The position numbers and the translations under genes were made by a program. Shown in pieces: positions 29,222 through 38,164 of a DNA stretch of 64,000 nucleotides. Origin of the DNA: an uncultured Geobacteraceae bacterium. GTDB taxonomy: Bacteria > Desulfobacterota > Desulfuromonadia > Geobacterales > Pseudopelobacteraceae. The notes beneath the pieces were generated by a model that did no database searches, was not told where the DNA came from, and saw only the letters and a list, made by a program, of their open reading frames with translations. The stretch covers positions 1-64,000 of the forward strand of contig CAIQWT010000082.1 in NCBI GenBank assembly GCA_903875605.1. Reading direction: 5' to 3'. Numbering within the stretch: position 1 is the first letter of the stretch; the number at the start of each line of letters is the position of its first letter.

Positions 29222-30463
29222 ATGGCAGTCATAAAACCATTCCGGGCACTGCGCCCACCTAAAGATCTGGTCGAGAAAGTTTCAGCTCTTCCCTACGACG
29301 TTATGAATGTTGAGGAAGCATGTGCCATGGCGGCCGGAAACCCCAACAGTTTTTTGCATATATCCCGCCCTGAAATTGACCTTCCCGCAGAGTTTGACCC
29401 GCATGACGAATCCGTTTATCTGCGGGGAAAACAAAACCTGTGCGAATTCATCAAGCGCGGAGTGTTAACGCAGGACAACCACGAATGCTTCTATGTGTAT
29501 CGCCAACGCATGGGCACCATTAATCAGACCGGACTGGTTGTCTGTGCCAGTGTTGACGATTACCAGTCCGGGGTCATTAAAAAACACGAGCATACCCGGG
29601 CTGATAAGGAAGAAGATCGTGTGAAACATATAGACTACCTGGACGCCAATGATGAGCCGGTATTCTACCTTTCCCGCTCCTGTGCTGAAGTTGAGGGTAT
29701 TATTGAAGGGGTTACCAACGGCCCACCTGAATATGATTTTACATCGGATGACGGAGTCGGGCATACCGCCTGGATTATCGCCGACCAGCATCTCATTGAC
29801 CGCCTGATTGTCCTGTTTGCGGCTATTCCAAAGCTGTACGTCGCTGATGGGCACCATCGCAGCGCTGCTGCAGGGCGCGTACGCGAACTTCGACGCGACA
29901 GCAACCCCGATCATAATGGGAATGAAGAGTATAATTCATTTTTGACTGTCGTATTCCCTGAAAACCAGCTCAATATCATGCCGTATAACCGGGTCGTCAA
30001 AGATCTTAACGGCCACACCGTTGCCGAATTCATAACCAGGGTAGAAAGCAGCTTTAAAATGTGTACCTCCACCTCCCCTGTTATTCCGTCAGAGCGCCAC
30101 CACTTCGGCATGTATCTTGACGGCTGCTGGTATCATCTTTATGCGCTTCCGGCAGTTATAAACGAGAAGGACACCGTCAGCAGACTGGATGTTTCGATTT
30201 TACAGAACTCGCTTTTGTCACCGCTGCTCGGCATACACAACCCCCGGACCGACCAGAGAATCCATTTTGTCGGTGGCATACGCGGCAACGATGAACTGGT
30301 CAAGCTTGTCGACTCCGGCGAATACGCCGTAGCATTTGCCCTTCATCCGACATCCATTCGCGAGTTAATTGAGCTGGCTGATCAGGACCAGATAATGCCC
30401 CCCAAATCAACCTGGTTTGAACCAAAATTGCGCAGCGGGCTGCTCGTTCACCTGCTTTCCTGA
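29222..30463 (+). CDS. DUF1015 family protein
   Basis: The 413-residue product matches the DUF1015 pattern: IKPFRALRPPKDL at the start, ALPYDVMNVEEA near residue 23, RQRMG and KKHEHTRADKEEDR in the middle, and YVADGHHRSAAA near 208. The family is widespread in anaerobes; its activity is not settled, though the conserved His-rich ADGHHR loop suggests an enzyme. It often lies near serine-pathway genes, which is not the case here. It ends at a terminator shared with thiC on the opposite strand. Confidence 0.88.
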   Translation: MAVIKPFRALRPPKDLVEKVSALPYDVMNVEEACAMAAGNPNSFLHISRPEIDLPAEFDPHDESVYLRGKQNLCEFIKRGVLTQDNHECFYVYRQRMGTINQTGLVVCASVDDYQSGVIKKHEHTRADKEEDRVKHIDYLDANDEPVFYLSRSCAEVEGIIEGVTNGPPEYDFTSDDGVGHTAWIIADQHLIDRLIVLFAAIPKLYVADGHHRSAAAGRVRELRRDSNPDHNGNEEYNSFLTVVFPENQLNIMPYNRVVKDLNGHTVAEFITRVESSFKMCTSTSPVIPSERHHFGMYLDGCWYHLYALPAVINEKDTVSRLDVSILQNSLLSPLLGIHNPRTDQRIHFVGGIRGNDELVKLVDSGEYAVAFALHPTSIRELIELADQDQIMPPKSTWFEPKLRSGLLVHLLS

Positions 30464-30490
30464 CGTCAACATTACGCTGCTGACAATAAA

Positions 30491-30527
30491 AAAGACCTCC
30501 CGGACTTAGAACATACGGGAGGTCTTT
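30491..30527. terminator. Bidirectional terminator between DUF1015 gene and thiC
   Basis: AAAGACCTCCCG and CGGGAGGTCTTT form a perfect 12-bp stem with a 13-base loop, flanked by A-run and T-run, between two convergent genes. It can serve both strands. Confidence 0.92.
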
Positions 30528-30552
30528 TTAGTTTCACAATGTGGCAAAGGCA

Positions 30553-31839
30553 CTATCTCTTCATCGCGTCATCCATCAATTTATAAGCACAGAATTCACC
30601 ACACATCGTACAGGCACCGTGGTCTGACACCGGTGAGTTGGCTCGATATTCACGCGCTTTATCAGGGTCCATTGCCAGAGCAAACTGCCCTTCCCAATCC
30701 AGTTTTTTCCGGCATTTGGCCATAGCAATATCTTTAGCCATTGCCCCTCTGACGCCCTTAGCAATATCAGCGGCATGGGCGGCAATACGGGTAGCAATGA
30801 CACCATCACGGACATCCTGCGCATTCGGCAGACAGAGGTGTTCAGACGGAGTAACGTAACAAAGGAAGTCGGCTCCGGCAGCGGCTGCAATAGCTCCGCC
30901 GATGGCACAGGTTATGTGGTCATAACCTGGTGCGATATCAGTAACAAGTGGCCCCAGGACGTAGAACGGAGCACCATGGCAGAGACGTTTCTGCAGCTGG
31001 ATATTGGTTTGTATCTGGTTGAGCGGCACATGGCCGGGTCCTTCAATCATGACCTGTACGCCTGCTTCCTGAGCTCGCTGGGTTAATTCGCCAAGCAGGA
31101 TTAGTTCATGGATCTGAGCCCGGTCAGTCGCATCGGCCAGACACCCGGGACGAAAGCCATCACCAAGCGAAAGCGTCATGTCGTACTCTTTTGTTATCTC
31201 CAGCAGCTTGTCAAAATGTTCAAAGAGCGGATTTTCTTTATTGTTGTAACTCATCCACTCAATGGTGAAGGCTCCGCCACGCGAGACCACGTCCATGATA
31301 CGCCCTTCGTTCTTCATTCGCTCAACAGTGCCGCGTGTCACACCGCAATGAACAGTAATGAAATCGACACCATCCTCCGCATGCTTGATTATACCGGCAA
31401 AGATATCGTCTACCGTCATATCGACGATGGCTTTGTTTTTAACCCGCACCGCATCTAGAGCTGCCTGATATAACGGGACACTACCGATGCAGGCACCGGT
31501 TTCGGCGATGATCGCTTTCCTGATTTCGTCCACCGGCCCACCAGTTGAAAGGTCCATAATAGCATCAGCGCCGTACTTCACAGCAATACGGGCCTTTTCC
31601 AGCTCTTTGGCAATATCAGTATCGTCAGATGAAGAGCCGATATTAGCATTAACCTTGGTACGCAGACCGGCACCCACCGGCAGCGGCGTGCCATTAGTAT
31701 GCTTGATATTGTGGCAGATTACGATAGTTCCTGCGGCAATACCGTCACGGATAAATTCGGGAGGGACATCCTCTGATGCTGCGGCTATCCTCATTTTTTC
31801 GGTGATAACGCCTCGACGGGCGTATTCAAGCTGAGTCAT
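30553..31839 (-). CDS. thiC: Phosphomethylpyrimidine synthase (ThiC, short form)
   Basis: ThiC is a radical-SAM enzyme that rearranges aminoimidazole ribotide to HMP phosphate for thiamin. The 428-residue length is that of the short form without the extra N-terminal domain. Seen are KVNANIGSSSDD near residue 63, the metal and substrate segments with EGPGHVPLNQI near 265, and the C-terminal cluster motif CTMCGEFCAYK, here with spacing CX2CX3C. Close paralogues (BzaF) in this lineage make hydroxybenzimidazole for cobamides from the same substrate. A TPP riboswitch and the adjoining thiED gene favour the thiamin role. It follows thiED by four bases. Confidence 0.9.
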   Translation of the reverse strand: MTQLEYARRGVITEKMRIAAASEDVPPEFIRDGIAAGTIVICHNIKHTNGTPLPVGAGLRTKVNANIGSSSDDTDIAKELEKARIAVKYGADAIMDLSTGGPVDEIRKAIIAETGACIGSVPLYQAALDAVRVKNKAIVDMTVDDIFAGIIKHAEDGVDFITVHCGVTRGTVERMKNEGRIMDVVSRGGAFTIEWMSYNNKENPLFEHFDKLLEITKEYDMTLSLGDGFRPGCLADATDRAQIHELILLGELTQRAQEAGVQVMIEGPGHVPLNQIQTNIQLQKRLCHGAPFYVLGPLVTDIAPGYDHITCAIGGAIAAAAGADFLCYVTPSEHLCLPNAQDVRDGVIATRIAAHAADIAKGVRGAMAKDIAMAKCRKKLDWEGQFALAMDPDKAREYRANSPVSDHGACTMCGEFCAYKLMDDAMKR

Positions 31840-31843
31840 GTAA

Positions 31844-33337
31844 TCAATCCTTTAATAGTGGTGATGTAGAATGCAGAAGTTCTTGTGCTGCCTGAAAGTG
31901 GTTTACCGGGCTGTGCCCTTTTCCCAACGAACGGGCAGTGCGGATAGCTGTACTGATAAATATTTTTGATCGTTCAACTGCCTTCAGTAATGGTTCACCC
32001 TGTGCGAGCAGCGCCGCAATGGCCGACGCATAACTGCAGCCGGTACCGTGTGTATTGCTGGTAAAAATACGTGCTGAGCTGAAATTGTGGCACTGCTTGC
32101 CATCAAAGAGGACGTCTGTGGAGAAACGTCCGGACAGATGGCCACCTTTAATGAGGACATTGGCAGCACCTATAGCGTGTAGCTCCCTGGCTGCCTGCTC
32201 CATATCCGACTCATTCTTTATCGATCTTCCCAGAAGCCGCTCTGCTTCGGGAACATTTGGTGTAAGTAGATAAGCCATTGGCAGCAGCAGATCACAAAAG
32301 ACCTGAACAGCGTCGCGCTCAAGCAGTGCGGCACCCCCCTTAGCAATCATAACCGGGTCAACTACCATCGGAATGAGCACCTTGCGCTCACCGAGGCGTT
32401 CCGCTACCGCCGAAATTATCGCCGGCGTATGTAGCATGCCAGTCTTGATGACATCAATCGGAATATCGGAAAGTACAGCGCCAAGCTGATCGCATACAAA
32501 GCTGGGCGGAAGTCCGTGGATTGAAGAGACTCCTCTGGTATTCTGGGCAGTCAGAGCGGTAATTACGCTGGCAGCGTACCCGCCAAGCAGCGTCACTGTT
32601 TTTATATCAGCCTGAATACCGGCTCCACCGCCGGAATCACTGCCGGCTATGCTTAACACTGCACCGCGCGGAAATGATAGAATACGGTTAAACAACAGTA
32701 ATAGCTCCGCCGCCGCAATGTCCGGCCTGGGACTCGAAAGAACCGACGAAATTACGGCAATGGAATCCGCACCTGCCTCAATTACCCGGCAGGCGTTGTC
32801 GGCCGTTAATCCGCCTATCGCTACTATCGGGATTTTTATTCTGTCTCGAATCGACTTCAGCCCATCGACACCAGGTAGATGCGCAATAACTTTGCTCCCG
32901 GTCGGATACATCGCTCCGAAACCGATATAATCGGCGCCTTCCTGTTCTGCCCGCAATGCTTCTTCCAGATTATGCGTGGACGCTCCGATAACCTTATCCG
33001 GCCCCAGTTGCACCCTTGCATCTGCTATATCACCGTCTTCCTGTCCAAGATGCACACCATCAGCGTTCAGCTCTTTTGCAAGTTGAACGTCATCGTTAAC
33101 AATAAATGTTACTCCATAGCGGGCACAGAGCCGTTTCAGCTCATTCCCAGTTGCCAGTCGATCGCCATATAGCGCACCTTTGGCACGGTACTGCAACACC
33201 GAAACTCCGCCTCTAAGCGCTTGACCAACTCTGTTCAAAAGGTCTGGGCCCTGATCGGTAATCAGATAGACACCTGAAATATCGGGCAGATGTGAGGCTT
33301 TGTTGACGACAAGTCGAAAAGGTTTGGTATCACTCAC
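31844..33337 (-). CDS. thiED: Fused thiamin phosphate synthase / HMP-phosphate kinase (ThiE-ThiD)
   Basis: The 497-residue protein joins two enzymes. Residues about 15-220 are ThiE (GVYLITDQ, VLQYRAKGA, FIVNDDVQLA, GVHLGQED, DYIGFGAMYPTGSK), which couples HMP-PP with thiazole phosphate. Residues about 230-490 are ThiD (LSIAGSDSGGGAGIQADIKT, VDPVMIAKGGAALL, NTHGTGCSYASAIAALLAQG), which phosphorylates HMP-P. The ThiD product can thus pass directly to ThiE. The transcript leader is a TPP riboswitch, so the pair thiED-thiC is under thiamin control. The reverse domain order (ThiD-ThiE) is also known in other bacteria. Confidence 0.95.
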   Translation of the reverse strand: MSDTKPFRLVVNKASHLPDISGVYLITDQGPDLLNRVGQALRGGVSVLQYRAKGALYGDRLATGNELKRLCARYGVTFIVNDDVQLAKELNADGVHLGQEDGDIADARVQLGPDKVIGASTHNLEEALRAEQEGADYIGFGAMYPTGSKVIAHLPGVDGLKSIRDRIKIPIVAIGGLTADNACRVIEAGADSIAVISSVLSSPRPDIAAAELLLLFNRILSFPRGAVLSIAGSDSGGGAGIQADIKTVTLLGGYAASVITALTAQNTRGVSSIHGLPPSFVCDQLGAVLSDIPIDVIKTGMLHTPAIISAVAERLGERKVLIPMVVDPVMIAKGGAALLERDAVQVFCDLLLPMAYLLTPNVPEAERLLGRSIKNESDMEQAARELHAIGAANVLIKGGHLSGRFSTDVLFDGKQCHNFSSARIFTSNTHGTGCSYASAIAALLAQGEPLLKAVERSKIFISTAIRTARSLGKGHSPVNHFQAAQELLHSTSPLLKD

Positions 33338-33377
33338 TAGTGTTCCTCGACCCTGATAAACAGGTTGGGTTCAAAAC

Positions 33378-33411
33378 AAAAAAAACCGCACTGACATACA
33401 ACATCAGGCGG
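33378..33411 (-). terminator. Riboswitch-controlled terminator upstream of thiED
   Basis: On the minus strand CCGCCTGA...TCAGTGCGG forms a stem with a bulged T and is followed by eight T. Just before it, GCGGCT pairs with AGCCGC (33410-33442), overlapping the left arm, so this could be the competing antiterminator. Confidence 0.75.
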
Positions 33412-33440
33412 CTGGATAAAGTACACATCCTGCAAGCCGC

Positions 33441-33545
33441 TTTCCTGCACCGGAATTACCCGGTTCAGGTGCAAAGGGTTCCCGCTGTCCTGAACGATTA
33501 AAGTTCGGAGCAGGCGGATCTCAGTTCTAATGAACTCCCCCAGGG
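33441..33545 (-). promoter_or_regulatory. TPP (thiamin pyrophosphate) riboswitch
   Basis: The minus strand carries the conserved THI-element parts in order: GGGGGAGTTC, ACTGAGATC, then ACCCTTTGCACCTGAAC, CCGGGTAATTCCGG and TGCAGGAA. It stands about 100 bases before thiED and is followed by a stem-loop with eight T, so ligand binding would end transcription early. An ORF read across this stretch is not a gene. Confidence 0.95.
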
Positions 33546-33615
33546 CCTTGTCAGTTTGGTACACTACTGCAATGGGACAAAAATGTCAATCTGTACTACA
33601 GGTTCGCACAATGGA

Positions 33616-34377
33616 TCAGAACTCAAAAAAAACAGTGGCACCAACACCAAAATCAGGACTTCCGTTACTCAATCCCCTTAGTGCATACACTTCGGTGTAG
33701 GTTCGCTCCGCAAAACGCCACACGGTTTTAAGCCTTACTTCGAGAGGCGCTGACATATCATTAAAAGGTGGCGATCCGAAACGGGCATACATTGATGTCA
33801 TAAGATGTTCGTTCATACTAAAGGCAATACCGGTGTCAACTGTCAGAAAATTTTCTGCCCCGCTCACAGCATGCGAACCACCCTGAACAACATAGCGAAC
33901 CTCTGTAAATGGCTGCCAGTTGCCAAACCACTTGGAAACAGCCAACCCGGCGCCGAAGTCTAATTCTCCAGTACTGAATTCCTTACTTTCAGCGGCAGTG
34001 GGAAATTTCAAGTAGAGAGTCGGGCGCAAATGCGGGGTGGCAGGACTATCCCGCAGCAGAGAATAACCACTTGTAAGAGTTATATCTCCCAGGCCATAGT
34101 CGCCGCCAAGCACTCCCCCGCCTCCCCTGCCTGTACTACTAGTCCGTTGGTACAGAAGCGGAATAGTCAGTTCCAGATCAAGACGGTCGTTTGGAAACCA
34201 ATCGACTATTAGTGGGGCGGTCACATAGGTACTGATGGTTCTACTGCCGTAAGTTCCGCTGGAAACATCCAGGCCGATACCAAGGGCATATTTGGGGGCT
34301 GGCGATTCTGCAAAGGAAGGAATGGTATTAAACACAACAGTTATGATCGTAAAAATTGAGAGGAGCAATATTCGCAT
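33616..34377 (-). CDS. Outer-membrane beta-barrel protein (transporter-like)
   Basis: The 253-residue product has a signal peptide (cleavage after SFA, near residue 23) and alternating strands typical of a small beta-barrel, ending in VGATVFFEF with the terminal Phe used for outer-membrane assembly. The body resembles the MetA-pathway-of-phenol/transporter-like family (ITLTSGYSLL, LDFGAGLAVSKWFG). It is the last of three exported-protein genes behind a possible sigma-54 promoter. Substrate unknown. Confidence 0.72.
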   Translation of the reverse strand: MRILLLSIFTIITVVFNTIPSFAESPAPKYALGIGLDVSSGTYGSRTISTYVTAPLIVDWFPNDRLDLELTIPLLYQRTSSTGRGGGGVLGGDYGLGDITLTSGYSLLRDSPATPHLRPTLYLKFPTAAESKEFSTGELDFGAGLAVSKWFGNWQPFTEVRYVVQGGSHAVSGAENFLTVDTGIAFSMNEHLMTSMYARFGSPPFNDMSAPLEVRLKTVWRFAERTYTEVYALRGLSNGSPDFGVGATVFFEF

Positions 34378-34398
34378 GAGTTATCCCTGTTTTCAACT

Positions 34399-34926
34399 CT
34401 ACCGCCCCATTCTGCCGCCGCCGGCTCTTCCGGGCGATTGCTGACGCATCTGGGCAGGTCTGTTATTCAGCTGGCCGGCTCCATTTCCCATTCCGCCGCC
34501 AGTCCAGTCCGGTCGACCTGACTCGCTGCGCATGGAAACAGAAGCATCTTGAGTAGTATCAGTAATTTTTTGCGCCAGGATATAAACAATACCGTCGGTG
34601 CCCTGCGCCTTTGAACCGCGCACTGTGACGCTATCGCCAGTTTTTAATGTGATGCCTTTTTCAGCCCAGAAACGCTGCGGCCCCAAAATAACTTTAACGT
34701 TAGAACCGTTGCTTTCAACTTCCAACTGGGCATTACGGCGATCGTCACCGATTTGCACCGATTTAATACGCCCGGTTATAGTTGTGACGGTGTTGGCATC
34801 GTAGCCATTCTCGAGATTAAGCCCGCTCTGTTTGCCGGAGTCTTCTCCCCAGAAAGCTTGCACCGCTACTGGCGGAGAAACGAATAACACAGAGAGAAGG
34901 CATAATATTACTTTTGTCTTTTGCAT
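34399..34926 (-). CDS. Exported OB-fold-like protein with Gly/Arg-rich tail
   Basis: The 175-residue product has a signal peptide (cleavage near VQA/FWG). Residues about 45-118 form a small beta domain (ITGRIKSVQIGDDRRNAQLE, LKTGDSVTVRGSKAQG) that resembles OB-fold, DUF5666-like modules. The C-terminus (about 130-175) is low complexity, rich in Gly, Gln, Arg and Met. It lies 21 bases before the beta-barrel gene and is probably co-transcribed. Function unknown. Confidence 0.65.
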   Translation of the reverse strand: MQKTKVILCLLSVLFVSPPVAVQAFWGEDSGKQSGLNLENGYDANTVTTITGRIKSVQIGDDRRNAQLEVESNGSNVKVILGPQRFWAEKGITLKTGDSVTVRGSKAQGTDGIVYILAQKITDTTQDASVSMRSESGRPDWTGGGMGNGAGQLNNRPAQMRQQSPGRAGGGRMGR

Positions 34927-34989
34927 GGTGATTCTCCAAAGACAAGGGGGCGCGTCCGCCCCCTTCCACAGGTACTGAATTGTTCTGGA

Positions 34990-35304
34990 TTAAGGTGCAA
35001 CGACTGTTACCACCGGTGCCACAGCGGGGGTAGTCAAGTGGCTCCCATCCTGCAGACCATTGCCATTACTCGGGCGAGTAGTTCCGCCATTAGCAGTGGT
35101 ACCTGTTGTCAAAAAAGTACCGTCACGGCGTTGCGATCCAGCCGGACTGGCTGATGTTCCTGCTGCTCCTGTTTGCGTACAGACACCTGTATTAGTTCCC
35201 TGGCCCTTTGAACCGCTTTTACCACCGCGAGCTGATGCTTCACCTGCAAGAGCTATCACGCAGAGTGCTGCCAATCCCATTACCATCATCTGTTTCGTTT
35301 TCAT
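34990..35304 (-). CDS. Exported Gly/Thr-rich protein, function unknown
   Basis: ATG at 35304 has a strong GAGGAGG site and opens a signal peptide (MKTKQMMVMGLAALCVIALA, then GEASARGGK), so 36 codons of open frame upstream are left out. The 104-residue chain is low complexity: Gly, Thr, Ser and Asn, with one Cys in NTGVCTQTG. A short related motif recurs (DGTFLTTGT and DGSHLTTPA). It is the first gene after a sigma-54-like element and beside a sigma-54 activator. Confidence 0.6.
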   Translation of the reverse strand: MKTKQMMVMGLAALCVIALAGEASARGGKSGSKGQGTNTGVCTQTGAAGTSASPAGSQRRDGTFLTTGTTANGGTTRPSNGNGLQDGSHLTTPAVAPVVTVVAP

Positions 35305-35349
35305 TGTTGTATCCTCCTCGTGGGTTTTTAACTTCTTGACTTTAGATAA

Positions 35350-35365
35350 TCCACGAGTCGTGCCA
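35350..35365 (-). promoter_or_regulatory. Possible sigma-54 promoter for the exported-protein genes
   Basis: The minus strand reads TGGCACGACTCGTGGA, an exact -24 element (TGGCACG) with a -12 element GTGGA in place of TTGCA, about 45 bases before the ATG at 35304. The invariant GC at -12 is GG here, so the match is incomplete. Confidence 0.4.
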
Positions 35366-35486
35366 ATCCTTATACAAACTATAACCACCTGTAATTGATA
35401 AGCTTTTTTCACATGCCGTCCGCCCTACTGTTGGAAACCGGTGCAAATTATGCACCTGAATAAGTTAGTTTGCACCTGTTTAATTA

Positions 35487-36836
35487 TTACGCTTCGTCAT
35501 CGCCCATAATCCCGTACTCCTTCAAACGGTACTGCAGAGTGCGGCGAGAGATTCCCAGTCGGTCAGCAGCCAGGCGACGATTACCGGCAGTTCCCTTAAG
35601 GGCTGCGGCAATAGCATCGCGCTCAACCTCTTTAAGCATCCCGACTTCAGCACCATTCTGTGTCGAGCGAATGATATCCGGCAGCTCTGAGATAGTTACT
35701 TCCCCACGTGCCAGAATTACGGCCCGCTCAATTACGTTCTGCAATTCTCGGATATTACCCGGCCAACCGTAGGAACAGAGCGCTTTCATAGCAACCGTGT
35801 TAATACCTGACAGCTTTTTGCCCATATTGCGAGCGTGCAGACGGACAAAGAAAGTTGCCAGATCATCCACTGCATCGCGGCGATCACGCAGCGGAGGAAG
35901 TGTAATCGGAAAAACATTCAAGCGGTAGTAAAGATCTTCACGGAAGCGCCCTGCATCAGCCTCTTTACCAAGATCACGATTGGATGCTGCCAGCACCCTC
36001 ACATTGGCGCGCATCTCTTTATTCCCGCCCACCCGCTCAAAACTTCGCTCCTGTAGAACACGCAACAACTTGGCCTGCATTGCCAGAGGCATTTCACCGA
36101 TTTCATCCAGCATAATTGTTCCACCGGCAGCCATTTCGAATTTCCCCTGCCTGGCAGTAGAAGCTCCGGTGAAAGCACCCCGTTCGTGACCGAACAGCTC
36201 ACTTTCGAGTAAATTTTCCGGAATAGCAGCACAATTTACGGCGATAAAAGGGCCGGCTTTACGGGCGCTGGTAAGATGGATATACCTTGCCATCAGCTCT
36301 TTACCGGTACCACTCTCTCCGCCTATCAGTACTGTCGCTTCCGTGGCAGCGACTTCACCGGCCAGGCGACGCACCTCATGCATTGCCTGACCGGCAAAGA
36401 CAATTTCAAGTGGAGGCAAACCGGCCAGATCGGCCGCATCAAGCGCCACCATCCTCCGTTCTCTGCGATGCAGTTCCAGTAAACGTTGTACCAGCATCCG
36501 CAGGGCCTCAGGATCTTTGAGTGGTTTGGTGAGGAAATCACTGACACCCTCTTTTATAGCAGTCACAGCTTCTTCGACCGTACCAAAAGCGGTAATAAGG
36601 ACAAAAGGCGGGGCGGCAGAATCCGATCTGCTGGCACGAAAAAACTCTATGCCACCCATATTCGGCATTTTTAGATCGGTCAGTACCAGGTCAAAGGATT
36701 CACGCCTCAGCGTGGCCAGACCTTCAACACCATCACCGACCTGCCTCACCTCATGACCGACATCTTCAAGAATCGCCGCCATTAGTCCGCGAAAGGTCGG
36801 GTCATCTTCAACTATTAATATTCGTCCTGTCAGCAT
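35487..36836 (-). CDS. Sigma-54-dependent response regulator, NtrC/ZraR type
   Basis: The 449-residue protein has a receiver domain with phospho-acceptor Asp54 (VLTDLKMPN), a AAA+ domain with GGESGTGKE (Walker A) near residue 173, GAFTGA, which contacts sigma-54, near 217, and the Walker-B-like GTIMLDEIGEM, then a Fis-type helix-turn-helix at the end (RRLAADRLGISRRTLQYRLK). It overlaps the histidine kinase gene by seven bases. A likely target is the exported-protein unit directly downstream, where a TGGCACG element lies. The signal is unknown. Confidence 0.94.
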   Translation of the reverse strand: MLTGRILIVEDDPTFRGLMAAILEDVGHEVRQVGDGVEGLATLRRESFDLVLTDLKMPNMGGIEFFRASRSDSAAPPFVLITAFGTVEEAVTAIKEGVSDFLTKPLKDPEALRMLVQRLLELHRRERRMVALDAADLAGLPPLEIVFAGQAMHEVRRLAGEVAATEATVLIGGESGTGKELMARYIHLTSARKAGPFIAVNCAAIPENLLESELFGHERGAFTGASTARQGKFEMAAGGTIMLDEIGEMPLAMQAKLLRVLQERSFERVGGNKEMRANVRVLAASNRDLGKEADAGRFREDLYYRLNVFPITLPPLRDRRDAVDDLATFFVRLHARNMGKKLSGINTVAMKALCSYGWPGNIRELQNVIERAVILARGEVTISELPDIIRSTQNGAEVGMLKEVERDAIAAALKGTAGNRRLAADRLGISRRTLQYRLKEYGIMGDDEA

Positions 36837-38083
36837 ACATCTCCATCCTTTTCCGCCAGTGGCAATCTGACCGTAAAGATCGCCCCGCCACCAGACACCT
36901 CGCCGACTGAAATATCCCCGCCGCAGGAATCAATTATTTTTTTACAAACAGCCAGCCCCAATCCGGCACCACGGGCCTTACTTGTACGAAATGGTTCAAA
37001 CAGTAATGGAAGCATTGCGGCAGAAATGCCTGAGCCGTTGTCCGCTATACTGAGTTTCGACCACGTACCATCCTGCACTCCGGAGATAGTGATCTGACTG
37101 TCACCTGGAGCAGCCTGTAGAGCATTGGTAATCAAGTTAAGCAGAATACGCCTGGCACCATCTTCCGGACAGAGTACCGTAATGTCGGCCTGAACCGTAC
37201 AGGTTATTCTCACTCTTGATTCTGCTGCCTGCGGAGCCAGTAATTCAATTACGGAGGCCGCAACTTCGGCCAGGCGGCATACTGCAACCGGCATCGGCTC
37301 AGAACGCGTATACAGCAGGATATCACTAACAAGGGTTTCCATACGCCTTGTTTCTTCGACAATCAAACGCGCATAATTTCGTTCTCTGCCTTCCGGAAGA
37401 CGTTCCTCCAGAAGCTGCCCGTATCCTTTAATTCCGGCTAAAGGGTTGCGTACCTCATGGGCCAACACCGCACCGACTTCACCCAGACGCGCAAGTTCAT
37501 TCTGCCGAGCAAGCTGTTTTTCATGAACATCCTGACGCTGCAGCAACCAGAAGACAGATCCACCCAGCAGCCAGCCTAGTGTCAGCAATGAAAATATCAT
37601 GGCTATAGCAAAACGTGCCCTGCGCATAACTGCTTCGGAGCGCCAGGTATGAAGCGCTATACGCAGCACGAAGGTCTTCCCTGACAGATGGAAAGGTGCC
37701 TGGAATTCATATATCTGCTCGCCTGTACCGAGGCGAATCCGATTTTCTGCATAGTTTCCGGTTGTCACTACATTTAGATAGCGGATATCACCTACGTCAT
37801 TGCCTGTCAAATCAGGATTGCTGTGATAAAAGATCTTGCCGGATGATTCGATGAGCATGGCGTAGGCAATTTCGTTGGTGTGAAATGATGCCAGTGATTT
37901 TAAGGAAGTATCGCGACCGGCCATTCCTTCCATTGCCGATGCAATAGTCAACGCAAGTCCGCGTAGATTATCGTCGGCAACAGGCGCAGCGGTAAGATAG
38001 TTCCGTACGGCAACAAAGGAGAGCACGATAGTAAGAATTATCGCTATGATCAAAGTCAATAGGGCAATACTACGTCGCGGCAT
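36830..38083 (-). CDS. Membrane sensor histidine kinase, partner of the sigma-54 regulator
   Basis: The 417-residue protein has two membrane helices (about 8-28 and 163-187) enclosing a periplasmic sensing domain, then a dimerisation domain with the phospho-acceptor His in VLAHEVRNPLAGIKGYG near residue 210, and an HATPase domain with the N box LLNLITNAL, DNGSGIS and GAGLGLAVCKKI. The layout is that of ZraS and related NtrB-type kinases. It follows the octahaem cytochrome by about 80 bases on the same strand, so the sensor may answer to an electron acceptor or to metals. Confidence 0.93.
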   Translation of the reverse strand: MPRRSIALLTLIIAIILTIVLSFVAVRNYLTAAPVADDNLRGLALTIASAMEGMAGRDTSLKSLASFHTNEIAYAMLIESSGKIFYHSNPDLTGNDVGDIRYLNVVTTGNYAENRIRLGTGEQIYEFQAPFHLSGKTFVLRIALHTWRSEAVMRRARFAIAMIFSLLTLGWLLGGSVFWLLQRQDVHEKQLARQNELARLGEVGAVLAHEVRNPLAGIKGYGQLLEERLPEGRERNYARLIVEETRRMETLVSDILLYTRSEPMPVAVCRLAEVAASVIELLAPQAAESRVRITCTVQADITVLCPEDGARRILLNLITNALQAAPGDSQITISGVQDGTWSKLSIADNGSGISAAMLPLLFEPFRTSKARGAGLGLAVCKKIIDSCGGDISVGEVSGGGAIFTVRLPLAEKDGDVC

Positions 38084-38164
38084 TAGTGTTATTTTCCCTT
38101 TATAACCTTATCAAATAAGATTTACTGCAACCAGGTTTGACAGGACGGACCATTAATCACCTGT

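Noticed and set aside
33337-33564. 75-codon minus-strand frame before thiED
   Set aside because: It lies on the TPP riboswitch and terminator, whose conserved elements explain the sequence.
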